A stretch of DNA of 64,000 bases, taken from NCBI GenBank assembly GCA_016785225.1, contig JAFBJZ010000375.1, positions 1,477,001-1,541,000 on the forward strand. The letters run 5' to 3'. Source of the DNA: Psettodes erumei (taxonomy: Eukaryota > Chordata > Actinopteri > Pleuronectiformes > Psettodidae). Under the pieces are notes generated by a model, which saw only the letters and a program-made list of their open reading frames with translations, had not been told where the DNA came from and made no database searches. Positions 11,901-24,400 of this stretch are shown here, piece after piece. Position 1 is the stretch's first letter, and every line of letters begins with the position of its first letter. A program made the position numbers and the translations under genes.

Positions 11901-13726
11901 CCATAAGATATCAGAAAGTTATTGGTGGGTTTGAACATTGAACAGACTTGCAATGGCGCAGATCATGGCAAAGGCGGCAAAGGTTCCTGCGAGACCCTGA
12001 CCACTCATGATGGGCGTCCTATAAGAAGCTGGCAGCAAACCAGCCATCCCAAACAGACTGCCCTGCAGCACTGCCCCGAAGGCTGTAAACAAACAAACAA
12101 AAACCTGAGGCCTGTACTGTGAAGCAGGATTTGTAGTTATCTTGAAGATCAAGGTCCCCACAGCTACATAAAAGTAAACAGAGTAGAGTTGAGTTGGTCT
12201 GACCATGTTTATGACTGATCAGATGCTGCAGACCCTTTTATTTGAACACCTGAATTGACTTAACAAGTTGATAACCACTGTCCTGTGACTGAGTGTGACT
12301 GAGCCCGATGGTGAAAAGATATTCTAGATATAATGAGCTGACTTCAAAGTACAGGCTTCTGATCAACAAACAGAGGCTTTATACAAACAAACCAGATAGA
12401 CGGACAGACATTCTTACAGTTAATGATGACAATCTTCACCATGGTAATGGAGAAGAAGGGCAGCGGCTCCAGAGGAACTTTGACGAGGATGGCAGTGATG
12501 ATGAAGACAAACATGATGATGAGCAGACTGCCCATTACACGCAGACGCTGAGAAATGCTGACAGAAGAGAAGAAGAAGGAGCTCAAGGATTGACTGAGAG
12601 CTCAGGGTCTTTCATCAAGAAGGAAAACAGTTCTCTATGAATCGGGATTAACCCCTTGTAGGAAACCTGAAAAACGTATACCTAGTCATAAAAGACATAA
12701 TGAAGAACATCTGGAAACAATTTGAAAAACATTGTTTCATGTTTTCAAAGATGTCTGAGAGCCCCCTGGATTTATTGCAGTACTCACTATGTGTGCAAGA
12801 AGGTGTTGAGGCAAGTGCAGAGCAGCAGCGGCAGCATGGCACACAGAGTCATCACGTTGTTGAATTTTGCCTCCAGAGCGCTGCGAAGTTCACCTGCCCT
12901 CTCTGTCTGATTGGCGGAAAATTCGACCAATGAGGGCTCCTTCAGGCGGCTGGTGAAGTACTGGAGAGGGACAGAATAGAACCGAGAACTATAAACCTGC
13001 TTTTATTCTGTATGTTTTTGCAGGTCAGTACATCATTATCATGCAGACCCAAAACCATCATCCTATTAGCCTGTCTTTAAACACATCCTGACTTCCTGTC
13101 TGTGGCTCTAAGTTCCAAGCCCATTGTTTTCTACTAAGGATATGAATTTTTTTATAAACACCTCTCAAATATATGGTTTAATTTTTGGTGCTGTAGTGAG
13201 TATTGGGGCCTGCAGGACAGTTTATGTGGGACTGAATCAAAATATAAATTGTTTTTTTAAACAATTTATAAAATTCTTTCTCCTTCAAAATAAAAGCTGG
13301 TTCACATGGTGTGGATAGAAGATGAGGCGGGATGTGATGTCTTACCATGGTAGCAGTCATGAAGAAGTTCCATGGCAGTAGCGTCCCCAAACCAAGCAGG
13401 AAGAAGATCAGCCACACGCCAAAATATCTTTCAAAGTAAAATGTTAACATTATATCATGAAAAAGGGATGCTCAAACACACAACAAAATACCATTCAAAA
13501 CAATTCACATCCAGAACACCAAAGATTTAACAACCTCAGAACAAAATCAATCAACCAATCATTGGATTTTCTTCTGCCAGCTAAGTTCTCATAGAACATC
13601 TGAACATTTGTAACATCTTGGATTATTAATTACTTTTTTGATCATTCATTGATGATCTGTACAGAATTGTAAACATTCAGTATATAATAAATAATCTCAC
13701 TTGTCTTTTGGTGAGCTGACAGCCAT
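8984..13726 (-). CDS. slc29a1: Equilibrative nucleoside transporter 1-like (433 aa)
   Basis: Plasma-membrane facilitator for purine and pyrimidine nucleosides. Twelve coding exons join in phase on the minus strand: 13701-13726, 13346-13427, 12788-12960, 12418-12557, 11948-12082, 11711-11808, 10747-10819, 10543-10610, 10127-10235, 9675-9760, 9311-9510 and 8984-9095. TM1 contains GLGTLLPWNFFMTAT; the Met after NFF matches human ENT1 Met33, linked to dipyridamole sensitivity. Then come an NQT glycosylation sequon in the first outer loop (N53), GSLFGMAGLLPASYRTPIMS, SGQGLAG, FGYFITAC, the TM6-7 loop (about residues 243-290), FNLCDWVGRSLTAV, and FAFSNGYLSSLCMCYGP. The protein ends FRAVI. It is slightly shorter than human ENT1 (456 aa), with shorter loops. 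ENT1-specific words (MTLCAMLPLL, AMICAIAS) outweigh the ENT2-like VLPHE near the end. The exon at 11948 uses a weak donor (A|GTCTGT). The start MAVSSPKDK is the only ATG near the TM1 exon in frame. Confidence 0.94.
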
Positions 13727-14990
13727 TTTCTTCTGATTGAAGAACCGATGGACGGAAGAAATGAACTGATGGAGTGAGGTCCTGTGAGACACTGAGTGTT
13801 TGAAGCTGTTCAGTTTGACAGAGAAGTAGATAAAGAGAAGTTAGAGTTGGAACAGATTTGACTGCTCAACAAAGCAACCGATGGATTGCTTGATTAATTC
13901 TATGATCAGATGAATCTATAAACATGGATCAGTGGTTCTCAAACTACATTAAAATAATGAAAATAAAGAAACTATAGTTAAATGATTAGAATGGTGAAAA
14001 ACATTAATCACAGAATCATAATAAATAAAAACGGTGACATCGCAGCTTGTAGCTACTGGTAGCCATGGTATACTACTGCTATTACTAAACTACTACTACT
14101 ACTACAATATTACTACTATAATACTATACTGATATATATAATATATGCTATAATAATATGGCAACTACTACTACTATACCACTGCCACACTATATTAATA
14201 TTAGTAGCTACTGTTTCGCTACTGCCGTAGTGCACACATTAGATCTCATTATCAAGTTTTTAAACATTGAAAATTTGAAAACATAATAGTCATGGTGTCT
14301 AAGTAGTCGTTTACTTGTGGAAACCAAAAACTGTGCAACAGATAACCCCTTTGTCACCCCAAAACTCATACAGGCGGCTCGAACAACCACACCCTGCTAC
14401 CCCTGCCCACTGTGAGACATTCATGGACAGTGTGAAATCTGAGAGGTGATGGTTTCAAATCAGAGAGAGTTTCCAGTCATGCTAGTGATCATTTATGTGA
14501 TGTCTGAGTGTCCCTGAAAATAATGTCTGTTCTCACCACATGTGGAAATACTGAAACAAGCAAACTGTGTGTGGTTGGTCTGTGCTGTCATGTGTGTGTG
14601 TGAGGAACATGGAGGAAGTGAAATTCCTCAAAACCTTTTTTGAAAAAAACACTTTTTTAAGTTCAAAGCAACTGAACTCAAATTCATCACACCAACAATA
14701 AATCAAAGCAGTTTATCTAGGATCTGATCTGATGATAAAGCAAATATCCTGGACTAAAGTGTTAATCACAAAAATATTTATCAGTATTAAAAATATGGGG
14801 GGGAAAACATAAAAAGGCAACAAAATGAAAATTTCCAGTAAAGAATCCAGCTGCAGGTCTTTACCTTCTCTCTTCCTGTGGGGTGACAGCAGTTTCTGAT
14901 TCTAGATGTTTTTCCTCCTCCTTCTAGTTGAACCTCAATAGCACAGTCCTCAATTAAATCCACAGTTTTTGCTGTGTGAGTCAGCTGGTT
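13727..14990 (-). other. Probable 5' UTR exons of slc29a1
   Basis: Upstream of the start codon, the minus strand has an acceptor (TCTCACAG) that would begin a UTR segment 13727-13781. At 14865 there is a good donor (GAGAAG|GTAAAG) that would close a non-coding first exon extending towards about 14,990. Between them are AT-rich intron sequence and, at 14,080-14,210, a run of imperfect ACT/CTA trinucleotides. The splice sites are seen; the transcript structure is inferred. Confidence 0.4.
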
Positions 14991-15349
14991 GTGTCTGGTT
15001 ATCAGCTATTCACTTGGGTTAGCTTTCTCTGTCTTAAGTCACTGTTTTGTACAGTACATCGTTAAATGTTCAGAGTTACTCAGTAAAAGTTTTGTCTGTC
15101 TTAAGTTTTTGTCCTGAGCTTGTTTTGAAATTTTTCTTCCTCTGTCTGTCTGCTCCTCTTAAAAGCCTCTTTCCTCTGTCAGCGTTGTTCCTCTATTGAT
15201 AGGTTGCTGCTCTGTCTGCATATTCAGCAGGATTAGATCTGTACCCTACATTGACCTTTGACCTGTGATATCAGTAATTTCAGTGGACTTTGTTTCGGTG
15301 TAAATGTCAAACAAAGTGATAACGTACCAGCACAACATTACACTTCATA

Positions 15350-16010
15350 TGCAGAGATGAAATTTAACTGATTTATTTTGTATGTTTAACAGAGATTATA
15401 ATTGTTAAGTGAAATTAATTGTTTTTACAACATGTTATTCTACAAGTTTGTGTTTTGTTTTGGGGATTTTTTTCATTTTTATGACATATGATTACTTTTC
15501 TTTTTGCAAAATTAAGAATATGATGTGTTTATGAAAAACTATTCTATGATTTTTTTTGTGGCTTTTTTAAAAACATATTATTCCGCAATATTTTTTTGCA
15601 TTTTTATGACATACCACAGTATGTCATTTTTACACATTTTTACCACATATTATACTATGACCTTTTGCATTTTTAACTCAGCTTATAACATGGAGTGTTC
15701 ATAAAACACCATTCTTTGATGTTTTATTGCATTCTTAGGTCACATTAAATTTTGACACATTTTGCATTTTTAAACATAGTTATAGCAAGGCATTTTTACA
15801 TTACATTTACTATGAAGCATTCATGAAATGCTGTTCTCTGATGTTTTTTTGTCATTTTAAGGACATATACCACTGGCAATGACAATTTTTTGGCATGTTT
15901 ATGACATATTATGCTAAGTGTTATGAATTTTATTTTTTGGGTGTTATCTATTATATGACAACATTTTGCAGGGTTTTACAAAATGCTTTACTATGGCACT
16001 ACTCTGATAC
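15350..16010. repeat. Decayed AT-rich tandem repeat, unit about 120-170 bp
   Basis: A similar block recurs around 15,528, 15,698, 15,820 and 15,975. It reads roughly TTCATGAAATGCTGTTCT, then GATGTTTT, then a T-rich run with TTTTGCATTTTTA and ATGACATA words. Spacing is 170, 122 and about 155 bp. Copies are strongly diverged. No coding potential is apparent. Confidence 0.55.
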
Positions 16011-16207
16011 TAAAAACAAATTCAAGACAGCATGGATGAAAAGTGAACCTCGTGGTGAGACATTTTTTGGTCAAATTAAAAAAAAATATTTGTAAAAGAA
16101 ACAAATATAACTGTAATATGCAAATCCCTTATTATAAATTATATCATAAATTCATCTTTTAACCACAAACTATGAAGACAGATTAAATTCATTTGGAACA
16201 ATTAGCC

Positions 16208-16213
16208 TTTTTA
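16208..16213 (-). terminator. Possible distal poly(A) signal of tll1
   Basis: AATAAA on the minus strand (TTTATT on plus), about 2.26 kb after the tll1 stop codon. No gene is visible between the two, so 16.2-18.47 kb could be a long 3' UTR. Earlier variant signals could be used instead. Confidence 0.25.
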
Positions 16214-17999
16214 TTGTTTCTTTTTGAGTTTTTTAATGTTACGTTTAAAATTTAAATTCATAACAGTTTAATAATTAGTCATAATTTATTACTGTAGCAC
16301 TCTCAAGACTCTACAGAATCAAAAACACAATAACTGTAGAAATAAAGTAATCCATGAATGAATCATACTATGGGGCTTTAAGAGATAGAGACTCTAACAA
16401 AACTAGATGAGCTTTACACTTTTCAGTTTAGCTTATTTTTATTTAGCTAAAACACTAGGTTACTAAGTGACTTTCACCTTAATATGAGCCATCATTATCA
16501 TCAGGTTGAGACCTGTGTGCTTTCACATGATAATTATCACAAAGGGAAATGTCAGAATTAAATGGATCAGTAGTTGGCACTTGTCGTACTTGTTGCTCAC
16601 CTAATTAGGTGGAAATTCTGAAACCCACAGAAAATAGAACAAAAACATATGAAACACACATGTAGATTTTACCTGTGTGTATTTTAATGACTGATGCAGA
16701 GGATGTCTGTCAGTGTCTTTGAACTACAGACCCAGAGGTGAGATGATGAAACAAAAACTACAGTGGATCAGGGTCAACCGGAGCTTGGCACGTACAGCAG
16801 TGAATGATTCAACTTAAAAACATGCAACTTACAGACATACACACACATTATTTCTCTATAATTGTCTATGACACACACATAAATGCATTTAACGTGGAGA
16901 TGATGCAGTCTGTATGCACTTTGCTCTCCGTGCTCCAAATTTACAGAGGGAAAGGTGAGTTTTTGTGTGTGGATGTTAAGCACGCGTTTATGTATCTCTG
17001 AGAGTAGCTACAAAAATGACAAACACACACATGCAACCATAGACACTATCTCACACACAGACTACATTTCCCATGTTTGATTTCACAATAAAACCATTCA
17101 AGATCTTCAAACAAATTAAACACGCTGCCAAAAAACCTTGAAAACACTCAGCTGACGCAAGACACCCGTGCAAGAGCATAGGAGCAACCTCCGACAGCAC
17201 ACATTTGGCTCTAAGGCAATACTGTAGTTCCACAGGACTAGTGCTGGCGATGCAGTGTGCTAATTTGCACACTGACTGTGTCTCCATTTGAAAACCATTA
17301 TTCAGTCATTCACTGTATTTTTATGTTAGCACCGTGGGACTCTCTCCTTCAGTCAGAATCGTGTCACTCTGAGAGACAGCTGTGAAAAATATTCCCTTCC
17401 AATATCCACTGAAAAAAAATCTCATGATGATTGAGGAAGAAGCTGGAAACATCCATGGAAGTTGCTTGGGTTGTTTCAAGATGGTGAAAATAAAAAAAAC
17501 AGCATGGACAGACACACACAACACAATGCAAGGCTTAACATTAACATCACAGATCATTTAGAAATTCTCCATTCGCATTTTTTAATCCACTCCACAGTGG
17601 TCGTCTGCATAAGCTTTAAGCAAAAAAGGGCAAAGGACAGACTTCAGCCTTTTGTTTGTTCTTTTCCTCTGTACACACACACACACACAGGCACACACAC
17701 CCACAGGCATACACACACACACAAACATACAGTAAACACAGTGGGTTTTACAATAAGACATGAGATAAAATCATCTGCAGCCGCTCTGAGATGGGTTGAA
17801 GAGACCAGTTCCCAGGAATGAAAGGCAATAAAAATGTCTGTTTAGTGTTTCCTTTCAGTTACTGTGGGTGATGAGCAGCCATCTGATCACAGTAAGTCAC
17901 ACAGTTCAAGGATTGAGGAGCCACAAAACACTCCTGGATGCATTTTCTTGCAGCTCTGTAGATAAGTTAGCATCCATAGTTTAGAACTCTGAATATGAA

Positions 18000-18001
<2 letters not shown>

Positions 18002-18034
<33 letters not shown>
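18002..18034. repeat. (TG)n microsatellite
   Basis: Pure TG dinucleotide run downstream of the tll1 stop codon. It may lie in the 3' UTR. Confidence 0.9.
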
Positions 18035-18036
<2 letters not shown>

Positions 18037-18472
18037 GTCATTTGTTGTGCAACCACAAGTATCTCAGTAAACTGATTTTTTGTCTTCTGCAACCCTTTTT
18101 TCACAATGAACAAGGGGAGCTCAATGTGCAGTAATGAAAACCATCTCCTCCACAGAAACCGTTTGCTCAGTCCTCAGCTCATTTCCCCAGAGTTTGCTGA
18201 AGCTCATTTCAATGTGTCGCTGTTTCTCCCGTCTCATTTCAGAGTGCGATTGACCTGTGTGGAGCCACAGAGGGAGGCAAATGTTCAAGAGAGGAATGTC
18301 CTCCTCCCTTGTGGCTGGCAAACATCCACAAACATCCACATCTGTCCGTGAATCTGGAAAGGGGTGGGTGGGTGGGTGGGTGGGGCTGTACTGTTCTTTT
18401 TGCCATGGTAAAGGTCAGGGTAACAGTGGCGGGGCTGAACAGAGGTCACGGGTCATGGGGTTGCGTGTGAGG

Positions 18473-21400
18473 TCATTTCCTGGCATGAAGGCTCTCCTGG
18501 AACTTGGTGCTCATGTAGCGGATGTGGAAGCCCTTCTTGCTGATTGTGTCATCGCTATGGAAACGGATCAGCATGGCATCTCCAGGTGAGTAAATTCCCT
18601 CCCTGGGCTGGGGAAGGGGAAAGTAGAGAGAGTGAGGTCGTTTCTCAGACATTTCACAGGTTCATACCAGAGCTCTGGCATGTCACTGCACTACATTGTC
18701 CTGCCAATTGCTGCACTGATTTACAGGGGGTGGTGACATGTCAAGAAAAGCAGCAAAGGGAAGGACAAAACATGCTAGCAGGTAAATATGGATGTTAACA
18801 ATGTCAGTGCCAAAATTGCTTATGCTGAGTGTAAAGAGAAACAGCTTGTTTATAAGAAAGATCCACAGGCAAATGATGATGGTGATAACATAATGGACAT
18901 TGAAAATGCAAAAGTATATGCAACCATTTGTGTTTAAAGAGATAAAATGTATAAATGTCAGTTTCACTCCTCAGCTCACCTGCCTCCCAGTCATTTTCAA
19001 CTGACCCATTTCTGCTTCCCCTTCCTGCTGACCACTCCCTCACCTGCTCCCTCCAGTCTTCTCCAGACACACCTGCACTCTGTTCTCAGTCACACCTCTA
19101 TATATACCCCAGCCAGTTCACTCAGGTCCTTGCCAGATTGTTCTTCGTGCTCCAATGCAAGACTTTCCCGCACTTCACTCCAAAATGCCTTTGACCTGTC
19201 TTCCTTGACCCTGCCCTGGTAAACTGCCTTGCCCTCTGGCCCTTTCCAAGAAGTCTTCTTGCCCTGTCTGGTTTGTGTTTGCTGTTCTCGAGGCTGGGGG
19301 AGGCTTAGCCTCAAAGTTTGTCTTCCTGATCCTGTGCTCTAACTGTATTGCTGCCTTTTGATCGACAGTAAACAACGACAACGGTACTTGCGGTCCGGAT
19401 TACTGCTTTTGGGTTCTCCTTCACCCGATACAGTTACAACCCTTAATGAAATCATGAAGCCTTACCCCTGAACCACAGAAGCGGCCGAGTCGATGTGAGT
19501 TAGCGTCGTACCCGTTGTACAGCTCAATGTAGTCATAACCACAGTCAGCCTCCTCCTCGACCTCAAACGTGATGAAGCTCAGCTCGATGCCATAGCCCTG
19601 TTCAGCCGTCAGCAGCCACTCACAGTCAGTGTGACCGGGGTAATTGTTGTCTCCAAACTGGGAGTGGGAGTAGAGGTTCTTCTGACGGGCTTCTGCTTTC
19701 AGACGACCTCCACACTCTGAGAGACAGATGGAGAAAGAAGTTTTGACCTTTGTGTATATTTGTTGGATTTTGTGTCGATCCAGACAGTTATCAAACTCAA
19801 GTCAGGTTTCATGAATGACTCTCATCATGTATGTGCTGTTTACAACCACTAGAGGGAGGAATCGCTCTTAAAAACAGCCAAACTTGAGGACTCGAGCTGG
19901 TGAGCGTGAGTGATGCTCTTTACAGACACATCAAGTCACAGCTGGTGTTGCACAAAACAACAGATAGTCATTACACATTAATAAAGTACATAAAATCAAT
20001 GCACTGACACACACCTGTGGAGTGTGTGGCCTGAAAGCCCTTCCTTTGTACAGAGGCATCGGAGATGAAGCGGAGGTACATTTTGTTTCCGGTGGAGACC
20101 AGCGGCTCTGGAATTTTACTGCCACACAGGCGACCCAGGATGGCTGCCGTGTCACTGTCCCCATCGAAGGCCTCCAGGTGGTCGTAAGCGCACTCCTGAT
20201 GCTGCTCGATCTCAAACTCATTGAAGGTCTAGAGAGGTGGAGGCAGAGATGTCGACAGATAGAGACAGAGAGAGATGGATCAGAACCCAGAACTGTTGAC
20301 CTCAGTAGAACAGCTGTTCCAACGAAAACTGTTAAATCTGACATCTGTGAATGATTTATAGATGATGATTTGATATGATTTGATGATGATGATAATGATT
20401 TATGATTTATAGATGCAGCGACAACAGCAGAACTCAGAGACACAAAATACTAGTCTGATCATTTTTTTGGATAAACTATATATTTCTCGACAGTGTGGAT
20501 ACAGTAGGTGTGATAATGAAAACTTTCTGGGCTTATTGGCTTCTTTTCTTCATAGATATTAGTTTCAACTATTATTTTTCAACAAAATGAATTGGATTAT
20601 AATTTGTGAAAATAAATAAAACTCAGACCTCTTTAAAAGCATTCACACCAACTGGGGAAACAGCCATTTAAAAATCAAATGTTTGCATTTCATGTTCTTT
20701 GACACATCAGAGAGCTTACACCCTGACACGCGTGTACGCAGTGTCACGACTCATAATCTAATCAAGTCACTGTGAGCTGAGTCATAACACCTTGCAGGCC
20801 TCTCTCTCTCCCACACACAGTTACACACTTCCTCTGATTGTCTCCTGAACTGCGCTCCTTCACGCAACCACCAACCAGCACACCGCACTGACTTAATTAA
20901 AAAACAGCTCGGAGGAGAGCGGAGGTGGGCTGATGTGAGGATGTCATTGCTGAGAGGGCAAGTGTTTGATTGTGGCGATGGCGTCCAGATGTTTTTAACT
21001 ATAGCTGGGGTGAGACGCTGGTTCGTGGATCCATTCCCAAGTGAATACTGTGTATGTGTGTGTTTGTGTGAAGAAGCAATAACCAAATGACCTTCATGGC
21101 TATGTTCAGATTTCTGGTATTAAATTTATCCCACTGTCATTAATGTGGATATAGAGAGAGCAACCCTCTGTTAATCTGAATGTGCACGCCCACACACACA
21201 TGCACAGGCATGCACACACACACACACACACACACACACGTACACACACACACCAATTGCTGAAAACTAATCAAAAGTACGGTGTGCATTTCCAAATCTG
21301 TGTGTAAACCACATGCAGTCACACATTCAAAAGGTGTAAAAAACCTGCAAATGTGTGATGTCACAGCTGATGATGTAATAATTATTTTGGTTATGTAAGT

Positions 21401-24400
21401 GGTGATAAGAGATTATCAAAACTAAATGACAGTTGATGGCAAATTTGGATAACAGGCAGCGAGCTCAGTGGCAGCAGAGTGGAAGCAAGGTGAGGAGCCA
21501 AATCCTCGTATTCTGCAGGGCTACAGACTGTACTGTGTGTGTGTGGATGTGTGTGTGTGTGTGTGTCTGTGTGTGTGTGTGCGTGTGTTTGTGTGCGTTT
21601 GTGCATGCACGCACCACGCGCATCAAAACCAGGAATGTGTGTGCATATTGTAAAGACTGTGTTTGTGTGTGAGAGACTATTTGCATGGGAACAAGAGTAG
21701 ATTTACAGAGGATTATCTGAAGCACGCTGTGTGAACGTGAGCATGTGTGTGACTGTCTGCTCCTGTATTTCAAATATTTGTGAGAATTTTACGCCTGTTT
21801 AAGTGCTGAAATCACTTTTAGCTAAACTAATGTTTAGCTGCTTTCCTTGTCTAAAGTTGTAGTAAAGTCAGACAAAACAAACAATATGACTGACCAGGGA
21901 CCAAACAATGAATTAATAAATTTCAAAACTAATCACCAGATTAATCCCTTTTGAAGATAATACCTAATAATAGTTGCAGCCTGGGTGCAGACAACTATAC
22001 ATCCTCTGTGTTCATGTAGTGTGGAGTGGAGTGTTACGAGTTTTCAAGGCTGCAGATGAGCACATGAATAATGGGAGCGAAGGTCGGCAGCAGACTCATA
22101 ACAAGTGATTAAAACAATGCCTTAAAGTGAAACTGAAAGGTCTTGCTGATGTGTGAGCATGGATCATTTGGTCTGGTGGACATTATTAACCCTCCAGATA
22201 CATGGTGCAGGCAAGCACGTGAATAAAGTGCTACGCAGTGCAGCTGGTTGTCTCTTATTGTTGTCTTATGTATGCACTGGTACAAAGACAGTGTATAACA
22301 ATGAGGTCATGTTGTCTGGTACTCACTTCGGTGGGCTGTCTGAGAGTATTGGGTTTACAGTTGCAATACTGTTTAATTTAAAATAAGTGGGTTGTGGTTA
22401 AGCATATTGGGCACTTCTCACTAATCCCTGTCTGCCTGTGGTTTCTCTTACAGAGCTTTTATGTTACTGTCAGTTTTCTGTTTTATTAATGGACTCTGGC
22501 TGTTCTCTTTTTTATTTTGTTTATGTTCTACTGAATTGTTAACAGTGTGCTGCCTGGTATTAAAAAAAAAAACAACATGAAAATGGGGCTGCGATGATTT
22601 TCATTAGGCCTAAAAATTTGCTGATGTGGGTCCTCACAAGGATCGAAGTTCATATATATATTTGCTGTATGTGTGTGTGCGTGTGTGACTGTGCATGTGT
22701 GTCTAGACCAGTTCATCACGTCCCCAAGCATCTTCTGTGAACACACCTGAGACAGGAGATTCTCCCTCACATCCCGCTAACACCATCAGTCAGATTATCT
22801 GCTCTCTGCTTGTCTCTCTCTCTTGATTCAAATAAATAACCATGCATAATCTGGGTTGGAACTTTTCAACCCCTTATTCACAAAGCACATGAAACTGCGT
22901 CTTCTCTACAGAGAGAATTTGGAAACGTTGTCTGAGTTTCTCCTTTAGAAACAAAACTCTTTGCTCACAAAACTTGGACCTTGATCCAAACTGTGTTTCT
23001 GATCCAGTTTATTAATAAATAAACTGCAGGAACTTAGAAAATGTGGAGGCAGCTATCTGCGCCGACACATAAATGCTTACACTCGGAACATGTGCATGTG
23101 CGCGCATGCAGAGAAAGACACAAAGACACAGATGGCCACTGCCCAAGGCCTCTTTCTAATGCATGAGCAGCACACGCTTGCAGTTAGCCCGAATATACAA
23201 ACACACACTTTCTCCCCCTGTTCACATTTGGGTTTCATATGTGGAACATGGGAAAGAGATCATTGTCTAAGAAGGGGGGATGGCAGCCCAAGGCTTTTAC
23301 ATAAAGTATGACCCCACACACCGAATGCATTTTTGAGTAATGCAGAAAGAAGGAAGCATGCCAATAATGCTCAAGAATACTGGTGTGTATATAATGTATA
23401 TATATGTGTGTGTAAGTATGTATGGGAAAACTTCTCTCTAGTTTTCTATGTCATGTGAGGAATTCCCCTTGACCCCATTGGCTGAAGAAGACCAAGAGGT
23501 GTGCTCAGCAGATCAACCTACCACCGATTGGAGGGACACATCTTTAAGGAGCCAAGCCAATCCTGAGTGAGCCATTTGGGCGAAAAGACTATAAAAGCCT
23601 GGAGAGCAGGACAGTTTGTGTGGCTGGTTGGGTTTTTGGTTTTTTTTTGCCCACTACTGTGGCGTTAGTTTTGTAGGCTCTGTTAGTGTTCACCCTTGGT
23701 TGTGTTAGTTATCATTTTAAAAAAGCCTACTTTGTGTTGTGATTGTGTGTTTTTTTGGTTTTTTTTTTTAACAATTTGAAATTTTCTGTTGTCTGACCCA
23801 CCAGTATTGACTTATGTTAAATGAGACCCCTTTATTTCAACAACACCTGGTTTCTAAGTTGCTTTCCTGCAGAACCTGAGTTGTAACTATATATATATAA
23901 AAAGAGAGAGAGGGGAAAGACATCGTTCATCCAAGTCATTTGATGCCCACTTACAATCTTGACTCTGTGCCCCGGCGTGGCAGTGATGTCCCAGGTGCAC
24001 TCCTTGCGGCTGGGGTACTTGTCTGGCCAGTTAGGGCTGCTCAAGGTCCCACTGGGGCTGTGGATCTTATGCTCACACTCGGCTGGACATACACAGAAAC
24101 ACACACGCACACAGAGAAACACGCAAGCACACACATGGAGAGGAAGTTAAAATCGTGGCTGCACAGGAAAAGGTCAGAGGAAATGGAAAGGGAACAGGAA
24201 GAGGAGAAACAAGAGAACCAAACTAGAGAGAAAAGATCTCAAAGAAACACATCCTGGTGACAGGTTCAGTGTGGACTTTGCATGCATGCATGCTTGGCTC
24301 AGAGACAATAATAAATTCAAATGTTTTCATTATAATTAGTTGTAGTAGCAGAATAACCCAGCCATTTCCTACATACAATAGTTGAAGAGAATGTGTCATT

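Noticed and set aside
11919..12206. slc29a1 exon 5 frame ending SLFNVQTHQ
   Set aside because: Those residues are intron read-through; joining at 11948 restores AIASGAELND and the frame.
19931..20443. 170-codon minus-strand frame overlapping tll1 exon 19
   Set aside because: A different frame from the verified CUB4 exon; the real frame there continues the tolloid protein.
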